Part shown: piece by piece, positions 1 to 9,139 of the stretch
How the letters are laid out: each line of letters starts with the position of its first letter
How positions within the stretch are numbered: position 1 is the stretch's first letter
Assembly: GCA_964351625.1 (NCBI GenBank)
Contig: CAYGOV010000014.1
Coordinates: 1 to 64,000 of the forward strand
DNA from: Marinoscillum sp964351625
GTDB taxonomy: Bacteria > Bacteroidota > Bacteroidia > Cytophagales > Cyclobacteriaceae
Reading direction: 5' to 3'
DNA length: 64,000 nucleotides
Made by a program: the position numbers and the translations under genes
The notes under the pieces: generated by a model
Database searches by the model: none
What the model was told of the DNA's origin: nothing
Seen by the model: the letters and a program-made list of their open reading frames with translations, nothing else

Positions 1-33
1 TTGACACTTCCATTTTTACTTGATTAGTGTCAA
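1..33. repeat. 8-bp inverted repeat with 17-nt spacer
   Basis: TTGACACT at 1-8 is exactly inverted as AGTGTCAA at 26-33. It lies at the window edge, so its context to the left is unknown. It could be an operator dyad, a weak terminator stem or part of a larger repeat. No function can be assigned from this fragment. Confidence 0.35.
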
Positions 34-62
34 CCTATTTCAGGACAAGACACCACTTTTAA

Positions 63-90
63 CTCCCCTCTTGGGAGGGGCAGGGGTGGG
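63..90. repeat. G/C-rich palindromic repeat end (CCCCTC..GAGGGG + AGGGGTGGG)
   Basis: A short palindrome of the form cccctcttgggagggg is followed by caggggtggg. The same unit occurs at 11040-11067 and 13351-13380, and inverted at 13755-13782, where two copies bound a DUF559 gene. This copy has no gene attached within the window, so it looks like a solo end or a remnant. It lies in the gene-free stretch 1-451. Confidence 0.7.
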
Positions 91-229
91 TTTATTCATT
101 ATGTTCTGAGTGCTGAATGTATCTTATCCTAGGAGGTGAAAAAAATCACAACTCTCAAAAACCTCATTTAACTGCTTCTAACCCACTTCCCAAGTCCCAC
201 TCCCCACTTCAAAGCCTCACCCGAGCACC

Positions 230-397
230 TAAAAGGTGCATCGTCGGAGTAAAAAGGTTCAACGTTGTACCAAAAAGGCTCAGCGATGAGGCAAATAGGT
301 CCACGCTAGAACCTAAAAGCATCAACGATGCAGTAAAAAGGCTCAACGATCGAGTAAAAAGGTGCAACGATGCACCTACGAACGCCAGTGTTGGACC
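230..397. repeat. Array of eight 21-bp units, each containing a dyad
   Basis: Eight units of exactly 21 bp run head to tail. Each is an A-rich spacer (about aaaaa) followed by a 16-bp imperfect palindrome. The unit at 356-376 contains GGTGCA-ACGA-TGCACC; 251-271 contains GGTTCA-ACGT-TGTACC; 314-334 contains GCATC-AAC-GATGC. Arm sequences differ between units, but several arms keep self-complementarity. Since 21 is a multiple of three, one plus-strand frame stays open (107 codons from 117) and reads as a 7-residue x-x-K-R-type repeat, but I do not consider it a real protein. The rest of 1-451 holds only the G-rich repeat at 63-90 and no gene I can support. The role of the array is unknown. Confidence 0.75.
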
Positions 398-451
398 AAA
401 AAAGGATAATCAACTCATATTTGATGTGGGTGGTAATTGAGTATTGCTGTG

Positions 452-3241
452 TTACAACTTCTCAGCCAGATACTTCGCCGTATAGTTATCCTCCAGCTTG
501 ATCATATCCTCAGGCAAGCCTTCATAGGATAAGTAGCCACCCTTATCGCCACCTTCTGGCCCAAGATCAATGATCCAATCGGCATTTTTGACGATCTCCA
601 TATTGTGCTCGATGATCAGTACTGTGTTGCCCTCGTTCACCAAAGCATTGAGCGCAGCGAGCAATTTTTTGATGTCATGAAAATGTAGTCCCGTCGTTGG
701 TTCATCGAAGATGAACAAGACATGATCTTTCTTGGCTGTGCTGCCTCTTCCTAGAAAGGAGCCTAATTTTACACGCTGTGCCTCGCCACCACTCAAAGAG
801 CTGGAAGACTGGCCCAGCTTGATATAGCCAAGTCCCACATCGGCCAAAGGTTTGATTTTATTCACTATTCCGGCCTTATCCCCAAAGAACTCTATGGCCT
901 CATCCACAGTCAGATCTAGTACATCCGAGATGTCTTTGTCTTTGTAGAGAACTTCGAGAATTTCCTTTTTGAATCTACGGCCCTTACAGTTTTCGCATTC
1001 AAGATTCAGATCGGCCATGAACTGCATCTCAATTTTCACTGTGCCTTCACCCTCGCACACTTCGCATCGCCCACCGTCCACATTGAAGGAGAAATGTGCT
1101 GGCTTGAATCCGTTACTTTTGGACATTGGCAGTTCGCTGAATAACTGCCGAATATGATCATACGCTTTCACATAAGTCACAGGATTTGATCTAGAGCTTT
1201 TCCCGATAGGGTTTTGATCTACAAATTCAATCTGATCAATGCGTTTGTAATCTCCAGAGACCTTTTCATGTTTTCCTGTGGCTTCTCCCGCCACTCCCAG
1301 CATCTTGCCAATAGCTGGATATAATATTTTCTTAACAAGGGTAGACTTTCCAGAGCCACTTACTCCTGTCACCACTGTCATTACGCCCAGAGGAAACTTT
1401 ACAGTGATGTTTTTAAGATTGTTTTCGCGAGCCTTTTCTATGGTAAATGACTGGTTCCATTTCCTCCTCTGCTTTGGAAGATCAATGGTTTCTTCACCTA
1501 GGAGATATTTAGCAGTATAAGAATCGTTGTGTCCAGCGAGATCTTTGGTAGTTCCTTGGAAAACCAACTGTCCACCGTGAACACCTGCCGCTGGGCCTAT
1601 GTCTATAATTTGATCAGCGGCTTCCATCACTTTTTCCTCGTGTTCCACGACGATCACGGAGTTTCCAAGTCGCTTCAGTTCGAGGAGTACCTCAATCAAT
1701 CTGTCTGTATCTCGAGGATGCAGCCCAATACTTGGTTCATCCAATATATACATCGACCCAACCAGCGCACTACCGAGAGAAGTTGCCAATTTGATCCGCT
1801 GAAATTCTCCCCCTGAAAGCGTATTCGTCAGCCGATTCAAGGTGAGATAGCTCAATCCAACTTTTTCTAGATAAGAAATTCGATTGGTTATTTCACTTAA
1901 AATTCTTTTTCCTACTGCGTTTTGATGCTCGGTGAGTTTGAGATCATCAAAGAATTTGGACAAGTCCGAAACAGGCATCAGCACCAAATCTGAGATAGAG
2001 GCCTCGTTGATTTTTACATAACTCGCATCTTTTCTCAGCCTCGTCCCACGGCAATCAGGACATGAGGTTCTCCCTCTATATCTGGAAAGCATTACGCGGT
2101 ATTGGATCTTATAAGTCTGCGTTTCCAAAAACTCAAAAAAGGCATCCAGTCCTTCAAAAAACTCATTTCCTGTCCAAAGCAATTCATATTGCTCTTTGGT
2201 AAGTTCATTCACAGGTCGATGAATTGGGAAGTCAAATCGAATCCCATTTTTCAAAAGTGGTTCTTGCCATTTCTGCATCGTCTCACCCCTCCATGGAGCA
2301 ATTGCTCCTTCATAGATGGACAAGTTTGGATCAGGGATAACCATATCTGGGTCTACTCCCAAAATTCTTCCAAAACCTTCGCAACGTCTACACGCTCCAT
2401 ACGGGTTATTGAAAGAGAAAAGGTTGATGCTTGGCTCCTCAAATTTGATCCCGTCTAGCTCAAACAAGTCCGAGAATGACTTGGTATCATGATCAATCAT
2501 ATTGACCGTGCAATGACCTTCTCCTTCAAAAAATGCAGTCTGTACAGAGTCTGAAAGTCTAAACTGGGTCTCTTCGTCATGCTTCACCACCGATCTGTCT
2601 ATTAAGATCTGAAGAGAGGCGTTTTTGTCTATTTTCTTATCGACTATATCTTCGATAAAACTGATTTCCTCATTTATTAAAACTCGTGTATATCCTTTAC
2701 TGAGAAGGATTTTGAGCTCTTCTACAAGCATACGCCCTTTCTTGACTTTCAAAGGAGAAGAGATCATCAGCTTAGTACCATCGGCATGACTCAGCATGTA
2801 ATCCACAACATCCGAAACACTGTCTTTTTTCACAGCCTTACCACTCACTGGAGAATAAGTCACGCCAATTCTTGCGAAAAGCAATTTGAGATAATCATAA
2901 ATCTCCGTACTTGTCCCGACGGTAGATCGTGGGTTTCTAGAGGACACCTTCTGCTCTATGGCAATGGCAGGCGCCACTCCCTTTATATAGTCTACTTCGG
3001 GTTTCTCCATTCGGCCCAAAAACTGACGGGCATAAGAGCTAAGACTCTCTACATACTTTCGCTGGCCTTCTGCGAAAAGTGTATCAAAAGCCAATGAAGA
3101 TTTACCTGATCCGGAAAGTCCAGTAATGACTATGAGTTGATCTCGAGGTATCGCAACATCCAAATTTTTGAGGTTGTTGACTCTGGCACCTTTGATGATA
3201 ATAAATTTTTTAGGATCGTAATGGTCTATGCTTTTGGCCAT
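452..3241 (-). CDS. uvrA: Excinuclease ABC subunit UvrA
   Basis: UvrA is the damage-recognition ATPase of nucleotide excision repair; as a dimer it loads UvrB on DNA lesions in the cytoplasm. At 929 residues it is close to the usual 940-950. The first ABC half has Walker A GLSGSGKSS at residues 41-49, and the second half has GVSGSGKST near residue 620, each followed by an LSGGE signature. Cysteine pairs for zinc modules are visible as CRRCEGFG / CPDCRGTR and CEVCEGEG / CENCKGRR. The gene is transcribed away from the ECF sigma gene across a 200-bp divergent spacer. Nothing looks damaged. Identification is secure; regulation is not visible. Confidence 0.97.
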   Translation of the reverse strand: MAKSIDHYDPKKFIIIKGARVNNLKNLDVAIPRDQLIVITGLSGSGKSSLAFDTLFAEGQRKYVESLSSYARQFLGRMEKPEVDYIKGVAPAIAIEQKVSSRNPRSTVGTSTEIYDYLKLLFARIGVTYSPVSGKAVKKDSVSDVVDYMLSHADGTKLMISSPLKVKKGRMLVEELKILLSKGYTRVLINEEISFIEDIVDKKIDKNASLQILIDRSVVKHDEETQFRLSDSVQTAFFEGEGHCTVNMIDHDTKSFSDLFELDGIKFEEPSINLFSFNNPYGACRRCEGFGRILGVDPDMVIPDPNLSIYEGAIAPWRGETMQKWQEPLLKNGIRFDFPIHRPVNELTKEQYELLWTGNEFFEGLDAFFEFLETQTYKIQYRVMLSRYRGRTSCPDCRGTRLRKDASYVKINEASISDLVLMPVSDLSKFFDDLKLTEHQNAVGKRILSEITNRISYLEKVGLSYLTLNRLTNTLSGGEFQRIKLATSLGSALVGSMYILDEPSIGLHPRDTDRLIEVLLELKRLGNSVIVVEHEEKVMEAADQIIDIGPAAGVHGGQLVFQGTTKDLAGHNDSYTAKYLLGEETIDLPKQRRKWNQSFTIEKARENNLKNITVKFPLGVMTVVTGVSGSGKSTLVKKILYPAIGKMLGVAGEATGKHEKVSGDYKRIDQIEFVDQNPIGKSSRSNPVTYVKAYDHIRQLFSELPMSKSNGFKPAHFSFNVDGGRCEVCEGEGTVKIEMQFMADLNLECENCKGRRFKKEILEVLYKDKDISDVLDLTVDEAIEFFGDKAGIVNKIKPLADVGLGYIKLGQSSSSLSGGEAQRVKLGSFLGRGSTAKKDHVLFIFDEPTTGLHFHDIKKLLAALNALVNEGNTVLIIEHNMEIVKNADWIIDLGPEGGDKGGYLSYEGLPEDMIKLEDNYTAKYLAEKL

Positions 3242-3442
3242 GTTTTTGTATTGTGTCAGCCGTTACAACACGCTCGGGCAAGGAATGATTTGCGAAAGGC
3301 GCAAAATTAGAAATACCTAGGCAGATTTGTTTGTAAATTAATATTCATTAGTTTTGACAGCACACGAGTAAAAAAAATAGTTCCACACACTTTACCCTGA
3401 CAATATGTAATAGACCTCTACGTTAACTAAACAGGTGACTAA

Positions 3443-4042
3443 ATGCACAAGACTAAATTGACCGACGGCCAATTGCTGTCTCAGTACAAAAGCGGTAACG
3501 AAGAGGCGTTTGCAGTATTACTCGAGCGACACAAAGACAGGGTGTTTACCACAATTTATTTGATCGTAAAAGATCGCTATCAGGCGGAAGACCTCATGCA
3601 GGACACTTTCATTAAGGCTATCAAAACGATCAAAAATGGAAAATACAATGAAGAAGGGAAATTCCTTCCTTGGATTTTGCGTATTGCCCACAATCTAGCG
3701 ATTGATCATTTCAGGAAAGCCAAGCGCAATCCTGAGATCATCATGGAAGATGGTAGCAATGTGTTCAATTCGTTGGAGTTTTCTGAAGATTCTATAGAAA
3801 GTGAACATATAAAACAGGATACATACAATCTGCTCAAGCAGTATATACAGGAGCTCCCTGAAACTCAAAAGGAGGTATTGGTGATGAGGCATTATATGCA
3901 AATGAGTTTTCAGGAAATAGCTGACTCCACGGGAGTGAGTATCAATACGGCACTAGGCAGAATGAGGTATGCTTTGATTAACCTAAGGAAAAAGCTACAA
4001 AGTAAGAATATTGCCTATGATCAAAACATTTACAGAAAATGA
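3443..4042 (+). CDS. RNA polymerase sigma factor, ECF (sigma-70) family
   Basis: A 199-residue sigma factor with the two-domain ECF layout. Region 2 (about residues 12-80) contains the core-binding DLMQDTF motif and the -10 recognition helix. Region 4 (about 130-185) contains a helix-turn-helix around MSFQEIADSTGVSINTALGR. It would redirect RNA polymerase to its own regulon. The last 26 bp overlap the next small gene, which begins at 4017, so the two are translationally coupled. I see no classical transmembrane anti-sigma gene next to it, which is unusual for an ECF factor; the small partner may fill that role. The regulon cannot be told from sequence. Confidence 0.93.
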   Translation: MHKTKLTDGQLLSQYKSGNEEAFAVLLERHKDRVFTTIYLIVKDRYQAEDLMQDTFIKAIKTIKNGKYNEEGKFLPWILRIAHNLAIDHFRKAKRNPEIIMEDGSNVFNSLEFSEDSIESEHIKQDTYNLLKQYIQELPETQKEVLVMRHYMQMSFQEIADSTGVSINTALGRMRYALINLRKKLQSKNIAYDQNIYRK

Positions 4043-4250
4043 CCTTGTAAGATTTATTTACAACGAACTAAGTACAACTGAATGCGAAGCGCTCAAACAG
4101 ACCTTGATCGCAGACTCTTCGATGCAACAAAAACTAGATGAATTGAAATCAATTCACGAAGATTTGGAGCGCTCGATGAGAACGCCATCTGATCGCGTTA
4201 TTAACAGAATTCTTGATTTCTCTAATAACTATCATAAACAGTCTGTTTAG
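4017..4250 (+). CDS. Small acidic protein coupled to ECF sigma factor
   Basis: A 77-residue protein from the ATG at 4017, which overlaps the sigma factor's 3' end. An in-frame TTG at 4011 is a possible alternative start. It has no membrane segment and no cysteine pair of a zinc anti-sigma domain. The N-terminal part (ENDLVRFIYNELSTTECEALKQTL) resembles the short start of Bacteroidota anti-sigma-like proteins, followed by a helical stretch. Tight coupling suggests it modulates the sigma factor, but this is inference. The product could be a truncated anti-sigma factor or a stand-alone helper. I do not recognise a named family. Confidence 0.75.
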   Translation: MIKTFTENDLVRFIYNELSTTECEALKQTLIADSSMQQKLDELKSIHEDLERSMRTPSDRVINRILDFSNNYHKQSV

Positions 4251-4286
4251 AATCCTGTTCGGTATTTTCCCGAACAAAAACTGTAT

Positions 4287-4934
4287 ATGAACAAAAAAGA
4301 GCGGTTCGAAGCTTTCGTTACGTATTTTAGAGATGCCTTTCCAGACCCGCAAACGGAGCTGAATTACAACAGCCCATTTGAATTGGTAGTGGCAGTGGTG
4401 CTAAGTGCGCAGTGTACCGATGTGCGTATCAACAAAGTAACGCCAGCTCTTTTTGAAGCATTCCCCACTGCAGAGCACATGTCTCATGGGACTTTCGATG
4501 AAATCTTTGGACTTATCAGAAGTGTGTCTTATCCTAATAATAAAGCAAAGCACTTGATGGCACTTAGTAAGATGATCATGGAAGACTTTGGAGGAGAAGT
4601 GCCGGCAAGACATGAAGATCTTATCAAACTGCAAGGTGTCGGCAGAAAAACTGCAAACGTAGTTGTGTCTGTATTATACAATGAGCCGGCCATGGCTGTG
4701 GACACGCACGTTTTCAGAGTTTCAAAAAGACTTGGACTGGTCACTCAGACAGCAAAGACCCCTCTGGAAGTTGAAAAACAACTCGTCCGACATATCCCTG
4801 ACGAATACATTCACAAAGCTCATCACTGGCTCATCCTCCATGGCAGGTATGTCTGTCTCGCTAGAAAGCCGAAATGTGAAGAGTGTAAAATCACAAGCTT
4901 TTGTAGGTACTGGGAGAAACTAGGCTCCGCTTAA
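4287..4934 (+). CDS. nth: Endonuclease III (base-excision DNA glycosylase/AP lyase)
   Basis: Endonuclease III removes oxidised pyrimidines from DNA and nicks the abasic site. The protein is 215 residues, the usual length. The helix-hairpin-helix is at LQGVGRKTA, with catalytic Lys121; the catalytic Asp139 sits in AVDTHVFR. The C-terminal [4Fe-4S] loop has cysteines in CLARKPKCEECKITSFC. It follows the sigma-factor pair after 36 bp and may share its transcript. A second member of the superfamily, mutY, lies at 32604-33644. Confidence 0.96.
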   Translation: MNKKERFEAFVTYFRDAFPDPQTELNYNSPFELVVAVVLSAQCTDVRINKVTPALFEAFPTAEHMSHGTFDEIFGLIRSVSYPNNKAKHLMALSKMIMEDFGGEVPARHEDLIKLQGVGRKTANVVVSVLYNEPAMAVDTHVFRVSKRLGLVTQTAKTPLEVEKQLVRHIPDEYIHKAHHWLILHGRYVCLARKPKCEECKITSFCRYWEKLGSA

Positions 4935-5069
4935 TGATCAATTTTTTGCTAGTCTCTTAACCGCTTTTTAATAATCCGCTCAATTTCAAAAGTTGCCATT
5001 ACCAGTTATCACAATTCGTTTTGGTTTTTCCGTATGTTAATGGATATTGTAGAAACCAAAACCTAATTT

Positions 5070-7892
5070 ATGAAAACCGCCCTTACCCTATTTCTCATTG
5101 GCTTAGCGCTCATGATGAGCTGCAACAAGCCTTCTGACTCAAAAGAAGACTTTAAAATCTCTTATGAAAAGTTCACTCTCGACAATGGCCTAGAAGTGAT
5201 CTTACACGAAGACCATTCTGATCCGATCGTTGCAGTAGCAACACTCATGCACGTGGGTTCCAATCGTGAAAAGCCAGGAAGAACAGGCTTTGCTCACTTT
5301 TTTGAGCACATGTCTTTCAATGATTCTGAAAATGTGCCAAGAGGTGCCAACCGTAAACTAATCCCAGAGTGGGGAGGAAGCAGAAACGGCGGTACTTGGT
5401 CTGACGGGACGATCTATTATGAGGTAGTTCCGAAGGACGCCTTTGATAAAATCCTTTGGGTTGACTCAGACAGATTCGGTTATATGATCAACACAGTGAC
5501 CAAGGATGCGCTTGAAGCTGAGAAGCAAGTGGTGAAAAACGAAAAACGCCAGCGAGTAGACAATGCTCCGTACGGCTACACTGATGAAATCATTCGCAAA
5601 AACCTTTACCCTGAAGGTCACCCTTACAGTTGGACGGTCATTGGTTCTTTGCCAGACTTACAAGCTGCCACTCTGGATGATGTGAAAGAATTTTACGAGC
5701 AATACTATGGAGCTGGAAATGCTACTTTGGTAATTGCTGGAGATATTGATCCTATAGAAACTAAGGAGAAAGTAAAGCAGTGGTTTGGAGAAATCCGTAA
5801 AGGTCCTGAAGTAGAAAAACCACAGCCACAACCTGTTACTTTATCAGAAACTAAGTCTCTCTTTTTCGAAGATAATTTTGCCAAGCTACCCGAATTACGT
5901 ATGGTTTTCCCTACGGTAGAGGAGTATCACGCTGATAGCTATGCTTTGAGCATACTTGGAGAATTACTCAGCGGGAGCAAAAAATCACCTCTTTATCAGG
6001 TCATCGTAGAGGAGAAAAAATTAGCGCCAAATGCTAACACTTATCAGAGCTCTAGTGAGATCGCAGGTGAGTTTGTTTTTCGTGTGCGAGCAAATGCTGA
6101 TATAGACTTAGATGACCTCAAAAGTGCAATAGAAGAAGGTCTATCAAGGTTTGAGGAAAACGGGATAGACGCAAAAGATCTTCAACGCATCAAGGCTGAA
6201 CAGGAAACAAATCTTTATCAGGGTGTGAGCACAGTGCTAAACAAAGCTTTCCAACTGGTACAAGACAATGAATTTGTGGATGATCCAAGTTATATAACTA
6301 AGGCAGCAAAACTTACAAATGCTGTGACAGCTGAAGACGTTGTTCGGGTATACAATCAATATATCAAAGGGCAGAATTATCTCATGACGAGTGTCGTCCC
6401 AGCTGGGCAGCTTGAGTTAGCTGTGGCAAATAGTGAAAAAGCCGAGGTTTTCATTGAGGAGATTGTAGCAGATGTGGCTGCTGAAAACACCACTAGAGGA
6501 GAAGTAGCCGAGTTTGAGAAAACGCCTACTAAGTTTGATAGATCTGAACCAGCTTTTGGAGAATTGCCACTTTTGAAAGCGCCTACTGTTTGGAGTTCAT
6601 CATTAGAAAATGGTATGAATCTCCTAGGAATCGAAAACAGGGAATTGCCCTTGGTCTATTTTGACTTAACAATTGACGGTGGACATAATTACGATCCTAT
6701 GGACAAATCTGGAGTAGCCTCTCTTCTTGGGGACCTTATGACCGAAGGAACAATGACAAAAACACCAGCTGAGTTAGAAGAAGCCATCGGAATATTAGGA
6801 GGGTCAATTAACGTCTCTGCAGGAAGCGAAGAAATACGGATATCGGCATCATGTCTGAGTAAAAATTTTAATGAAACGTTTGCCCTTGTCAGCGAAATAC
6901 TTTTGGAGCCGCGCTGGGATGAAAAAGAGTTTGAAAGACTAAAACAATCACAACTCACCCAGCTGAAAGGAAGAGAGGCAAGTCCTACAGCCATCGCTTC
7001 CACAGTTTTCAACAAACTAGTGTATGGTCCAGATCACATTATGGGAATCCCTTCGAGTGGCACTTTAGAAACAGTAGAAAACATCAATTTGGACGATCTA
7101 AAAGATTACTATCTGAAAAATTTCTCTCCTTCGGTAGCTGACTTCCATGTAGCTGGAGCCATCAGCCAAAAAGAAGTAATGGATCAATTAGCTGGACTCA
7201 AATGGGAGTCTAAAGATGTATCGGCACCTGACTACCAAATTCCTCAAGCTCAAGAAGGAAATCAACTTTATTTTATTGACTTTGCTGGATCTAAGCAGTC
7301 GGTGATTTACATCGGAAAGCTTTCTATATCAGGAAAAAACCAAGATTATAATGAAGTCACCTATGCTAATGAAAAACTTGGTGGAGGATCTAGTGGTCAA
7401 CTTACCCAGACTTTAAGAATAGAAAAAGGCTACACTTATGGTGCTTATTCATACATAAGGCAAACCAATGAAGTTTCGCCATTTGTCGCCACTTCAAGTG
7501 TCCGGGCCAATGCCACCCTTCCCTCTTTGGAGATCATGAAAGAAATGCTAGGTGACTATGCTGAAAATTTTTCAAATGAAGATGTAGAGATGACGCAAAT
7601 GAAAGTGCTAAAAGCCAATACACGAGCATTTGAAAGCTTGGGTGCTAAACTCAATATGCTTCATGAAATCAGCAAGTTTGGTAAGTCACCAAACTTCATG
7701 GAAGAAGAGCAAAACGAGCTGACAGCAATGTCTCTTGAGGATTATAAAAACATCATCAATAAGTATATGGACGAAAGCAATATGATCTACCTCGTAGTGG
7801 GAGATGGTGCTACTCAGCTAGAAGAAGTGAAAAAGCTAGGATTGGGAGAACCTGTCATGTTAGATATTAATGGAAACCCACTTTCACTCTAA
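5070..7892 (+). CDS. M16 family zinc metallopeptidase, lipoprotein
   Basis: A 940-residue two-domain M16 (pitrilysin/PqqL-type) peptidase. The N-terminus has a lipoprotein signal with lipobox ALMMSC (Cys18), so it is exported and lipid-anchored, probably facing the periplasm. The inverted zinc motif HxxEH is HFFEH at residues 76-80, with downstream glutamates in EAEKQVVKNEK around 148-156. The second half (about 490-940) is the non-catalytic M16 repeat without HxxEH. Such proteins degrade peptides in a clam-shell chamber. It is monocistronic, with a strong terminator right after it. The native substrate is unknown. Confidence 0.93.
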   Translation: MKTALTLFLIGLALMMSCNKPSDSKEDFKISYEKFTLDNGLEVILHEDHSDPIVAVATLMHVGSNREKPGRTGFAHFFEHMSFNDSENVPRGANRKLIPEWGGSRNGGTWSDGTIYYEVVPKDAFDKILWVDSDRFGYMINTVTKDALEAEKQVVKNEKRQRVDNAPYGYTDEIIRKNLYPEGHPYSWTVIGSLPDLQAATLDDVKEFYEQYYGAGNATLVIAGDIDPIETKEKVKQWFGEIRKGPEVEKPQPQPVTLSETKSLFFEDNFAKLPELRMVFPTVEEYHADSYALSILGELLSGSKKSPLYQVIVEEKKLAPNANTYQSSSEIAGEFVFRVRANADIDLDDLKSAIEEGLSRFEENGIDAKDLQRIKAEQETNLYQGVSTVLNKAFQLVQDNEFVDDPSYITKAAKLTNAVTAEDVVRVYNQYIKGQNYLMTSVVPAGQLELAVANSEKAEVFIEEIVADVAAENTTRGEVAEFEKTPTKFDRSEPAFGELPLLKAPTVWSSSLENGMNLLGIENRELPLVYFDLTIDGGHNYDPMDKSGVASLLGDLMTEGTMTKTPAELEEAIGILGGSINVSAGSEEIRISASCLSKNFNETFALVSEILLEPRWDEKEFERLKQSQLTQLKGREASPTAIASTVFNKLVYGPDHIMGIPSSGTLETVENINLDDLKDYYLKNFSPSVADFHVAGAISQKEVMDQLAGLKWESKDVSAPDYQIPQAQEGNQLYFIDFAGSKQSVIYIGKLSISGKNQDYNEVTYANEKLGGGSSGQLTQTLRIEKGYTYGAYSYIRQTNEVSPFVATSSVRANATLPSLEIMKEMLGDYAENFSNEDVEMTQMKVLKANTRAFESLGAKLNMLHEISKFGKSPNFMEEEQNELTAMSLEDYKNIINKYMDESNMIYLVVGDGATQLEEVKKLGLGEPVMLDINGNPLSL

Positions 7893-7931
7893 GAAGCACT
7901 AATTCCAAAAAGGAATTATTACCCATTAAAT

Positions 7932-7962
7932 AACCCGATTCGCTTACGAATCGGGTTTTTTT
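7932..7962 (+). terminator. Rho-independent terminator after M16 peptidase
   Basis: An 11-bp perfect stem AACCCGATTCG / CGAATCGGGTT with a 4-nt CTTA loop is followed by a T run. It lies 40 bp after the M16 stop codon and before the convergent membrane-protein gene ending at 7987. Confidence 0.92.
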
Positions 7963-7986
7963 ATTCCCTTTTTAAATCTGAAACAT

Positions 7987-8649
7987 TCAACTGATGGCTG
8001 GCCTAATCTTGACGAAGATCATCTTCATAGAGGTAGTAAATAATATCATCCCAAGAAATAAAATGCCTGCCGTGAGTAACCAGTGATGTTGCAGCATTTT
8101 GAAATCCTCATTATAAAAAACCCTAATAAAAGTGGGTATTTGAGCGTACCCTAAAATAAATCCTAAAGCAACCCCAAAGAATTCTGCATGCGCATTTTTG
8201 AGCTTGGTTTTACCTAAGAGCTTTCGGTAGCCCCATTTCGAGTAATAGAATAAACCAAAAAACATAGGAGCAATAACGAACGTGGAGAACAGGACAATTC
8301 CTAACAGCTTATATTGAACAACTAAAGGTCCAAGAGCCAAGAATAGCACGGCCAATAATAGGGTAGTAAGCAATTGCGGCCAGCGAAAATTCCCTAGAAA
8401 TATAGAAAAATGGTCTTTCCGTAAGTGACGCCTGAGATCATTATAGTACCTCCTGTTGATGTCCTCTATCTTATTATTAGGAAATTGATGATCCTGATTG
8501 GAAATCACTTCTTCGAGAGACAATTCTGATTGTTCATAGGCAGAGGCATAGTGATCCAACACTTCGTCAAAGACCTCTTCATATTTGAAAGGCTTCTTTA
8601 AGAGGTGGTCTCTCAAAGTTTTTAACTCATCATTTGTAATCTTATTCAT
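7987..8649 (-). CDS. Multi-pass membrane protein, partner of PadR regulator
   Basis: A 220-residue protein with a soluble N-terminal helical region (about 1-95) and four likely membrane segments (about 98-120, 123-142, 160-182, 190-210). Its start overlaps the stop of the upstream padR-type gene by 4 bp. In many bacteria, PadR regulators are paired with small membrane proteins whose N-terminal helical domain precedes the membrane part; this arrangement fits here. No catalytic motif or transporter signature is visible, so I cannot give a function beyond probable control by, or co-regulation with, the PadR protein. Confidence 0.8.
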   Translation of the reverse strand: MNKITNDELKTLRDHLLKKPFKYEEVFDEVLDHYASAYEQSELSLEEVISNQDHQFPNNKIEDINRRYYNDLRRHLRKDHFSIFLGNFRWPQLLTTLLLAVLFLALGPLVVQYKLLGIVLFSTFVIAPMFFGLFYYSKWGYRKLLGKTKLKNAHAEFFGVALGFILGYAQIPTFIRVFYNEDFKMLQHHWLLTAGILFLGMILFTTSMKMIFVKIRPAIS

Positions 8650-8984
8650 AAACTTGAAGGTTTTGCGTTGAGCAATAAATTGATATTCTTGAGAAACCCA
8701 GCCAACTCGTCTAGCTGGGCTGATGACGACTTCTTTCCTTCCTCTGAAAGTGAGTAATATTTCCTTACTCGCCCGTTTACCTTACTCGATTCTGAAGCGA
8801 TGAACCCATCCGCCTCCAATTTGTGCAAGGCGGGATACAGAGCCCCCTCGGTAATTTCCATTTCGCCCTTGGTGATCAGTTTCACATGCTGAGTAATTTC
8901 ATAACCGTACATCCTACACTTATCGCCCAAAAGCTTCAGAATGATTATGCTGAGGCTACCTTTTATTAATTGCTTATTTTCCAC
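8646..8984 (-). CDS. PadR family transcriptional regulator
   Basis: A PadR-type winged-helix DNA-binding protein, about 112 residues from a GTG at 8984; an ATG at 9005 would add seven residues (MSCYIWV) that do not fit the family. The typical N-terminus QLIKGSLSIIILKLL, the YGYEI helix, the EGALYPALHKLEADGFI recognition part and the wing (VNGRVRKYYSLSEEGKK) are all present. PadR proteins usually repress their own operon and respond to a ligand or stress. It is translationally coupled to the membrane protein at 7987-8649, so that pair is the likely target. The DUF6090 array starts 135 bp upstream on the other strand; control of that array by this PadR is possible but not shown. Confidence 0.9.
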   Translation of the reverse strand: MENKQLIKGSLSIIILKLLGDKCRMYGYEITQHVKLITKGEMEITEGALYPALHKLEADGFIASESSKVNGRVRKYYSLSEEGKKSSSAQLDELAGFLKNINLLLNAKPSSL

Positions 8985-9139
8985 AACCCAAATATAGCAG
9001 CTCAATACATAAGTTTCTTGGGTATGCTCTGAAAATATTCAACTTTGACGCTTCTAGCTATAAATTGGTCAATGCTCTAGCTTAGAAAAGATGGTATAAG
9101 CTAACTTTCTGATCCTAATGAAATTTCACCAACTAACAA

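Noticed and set aside
230..397. CRISPR array
   Set aside because: Units are 21 bp with no constant repeat/variable spacer split, each unit differs, and no cas gene is in the window.
117..440. 107-codon open frame across the 21-bp repeat array
   Set aside because: Composition is dictated by the 21-bp period; no ribosome binding site of note, no recognisable domain, and the first third is unrelated to the repeat. Treated as a repeat, not a gene.
1278..1520. Open frames on the plus strand inside uvrA (and similar antisense frames in other long genes)
   Set aside because: They mirror a confidently identified gene and show no protein-like features.
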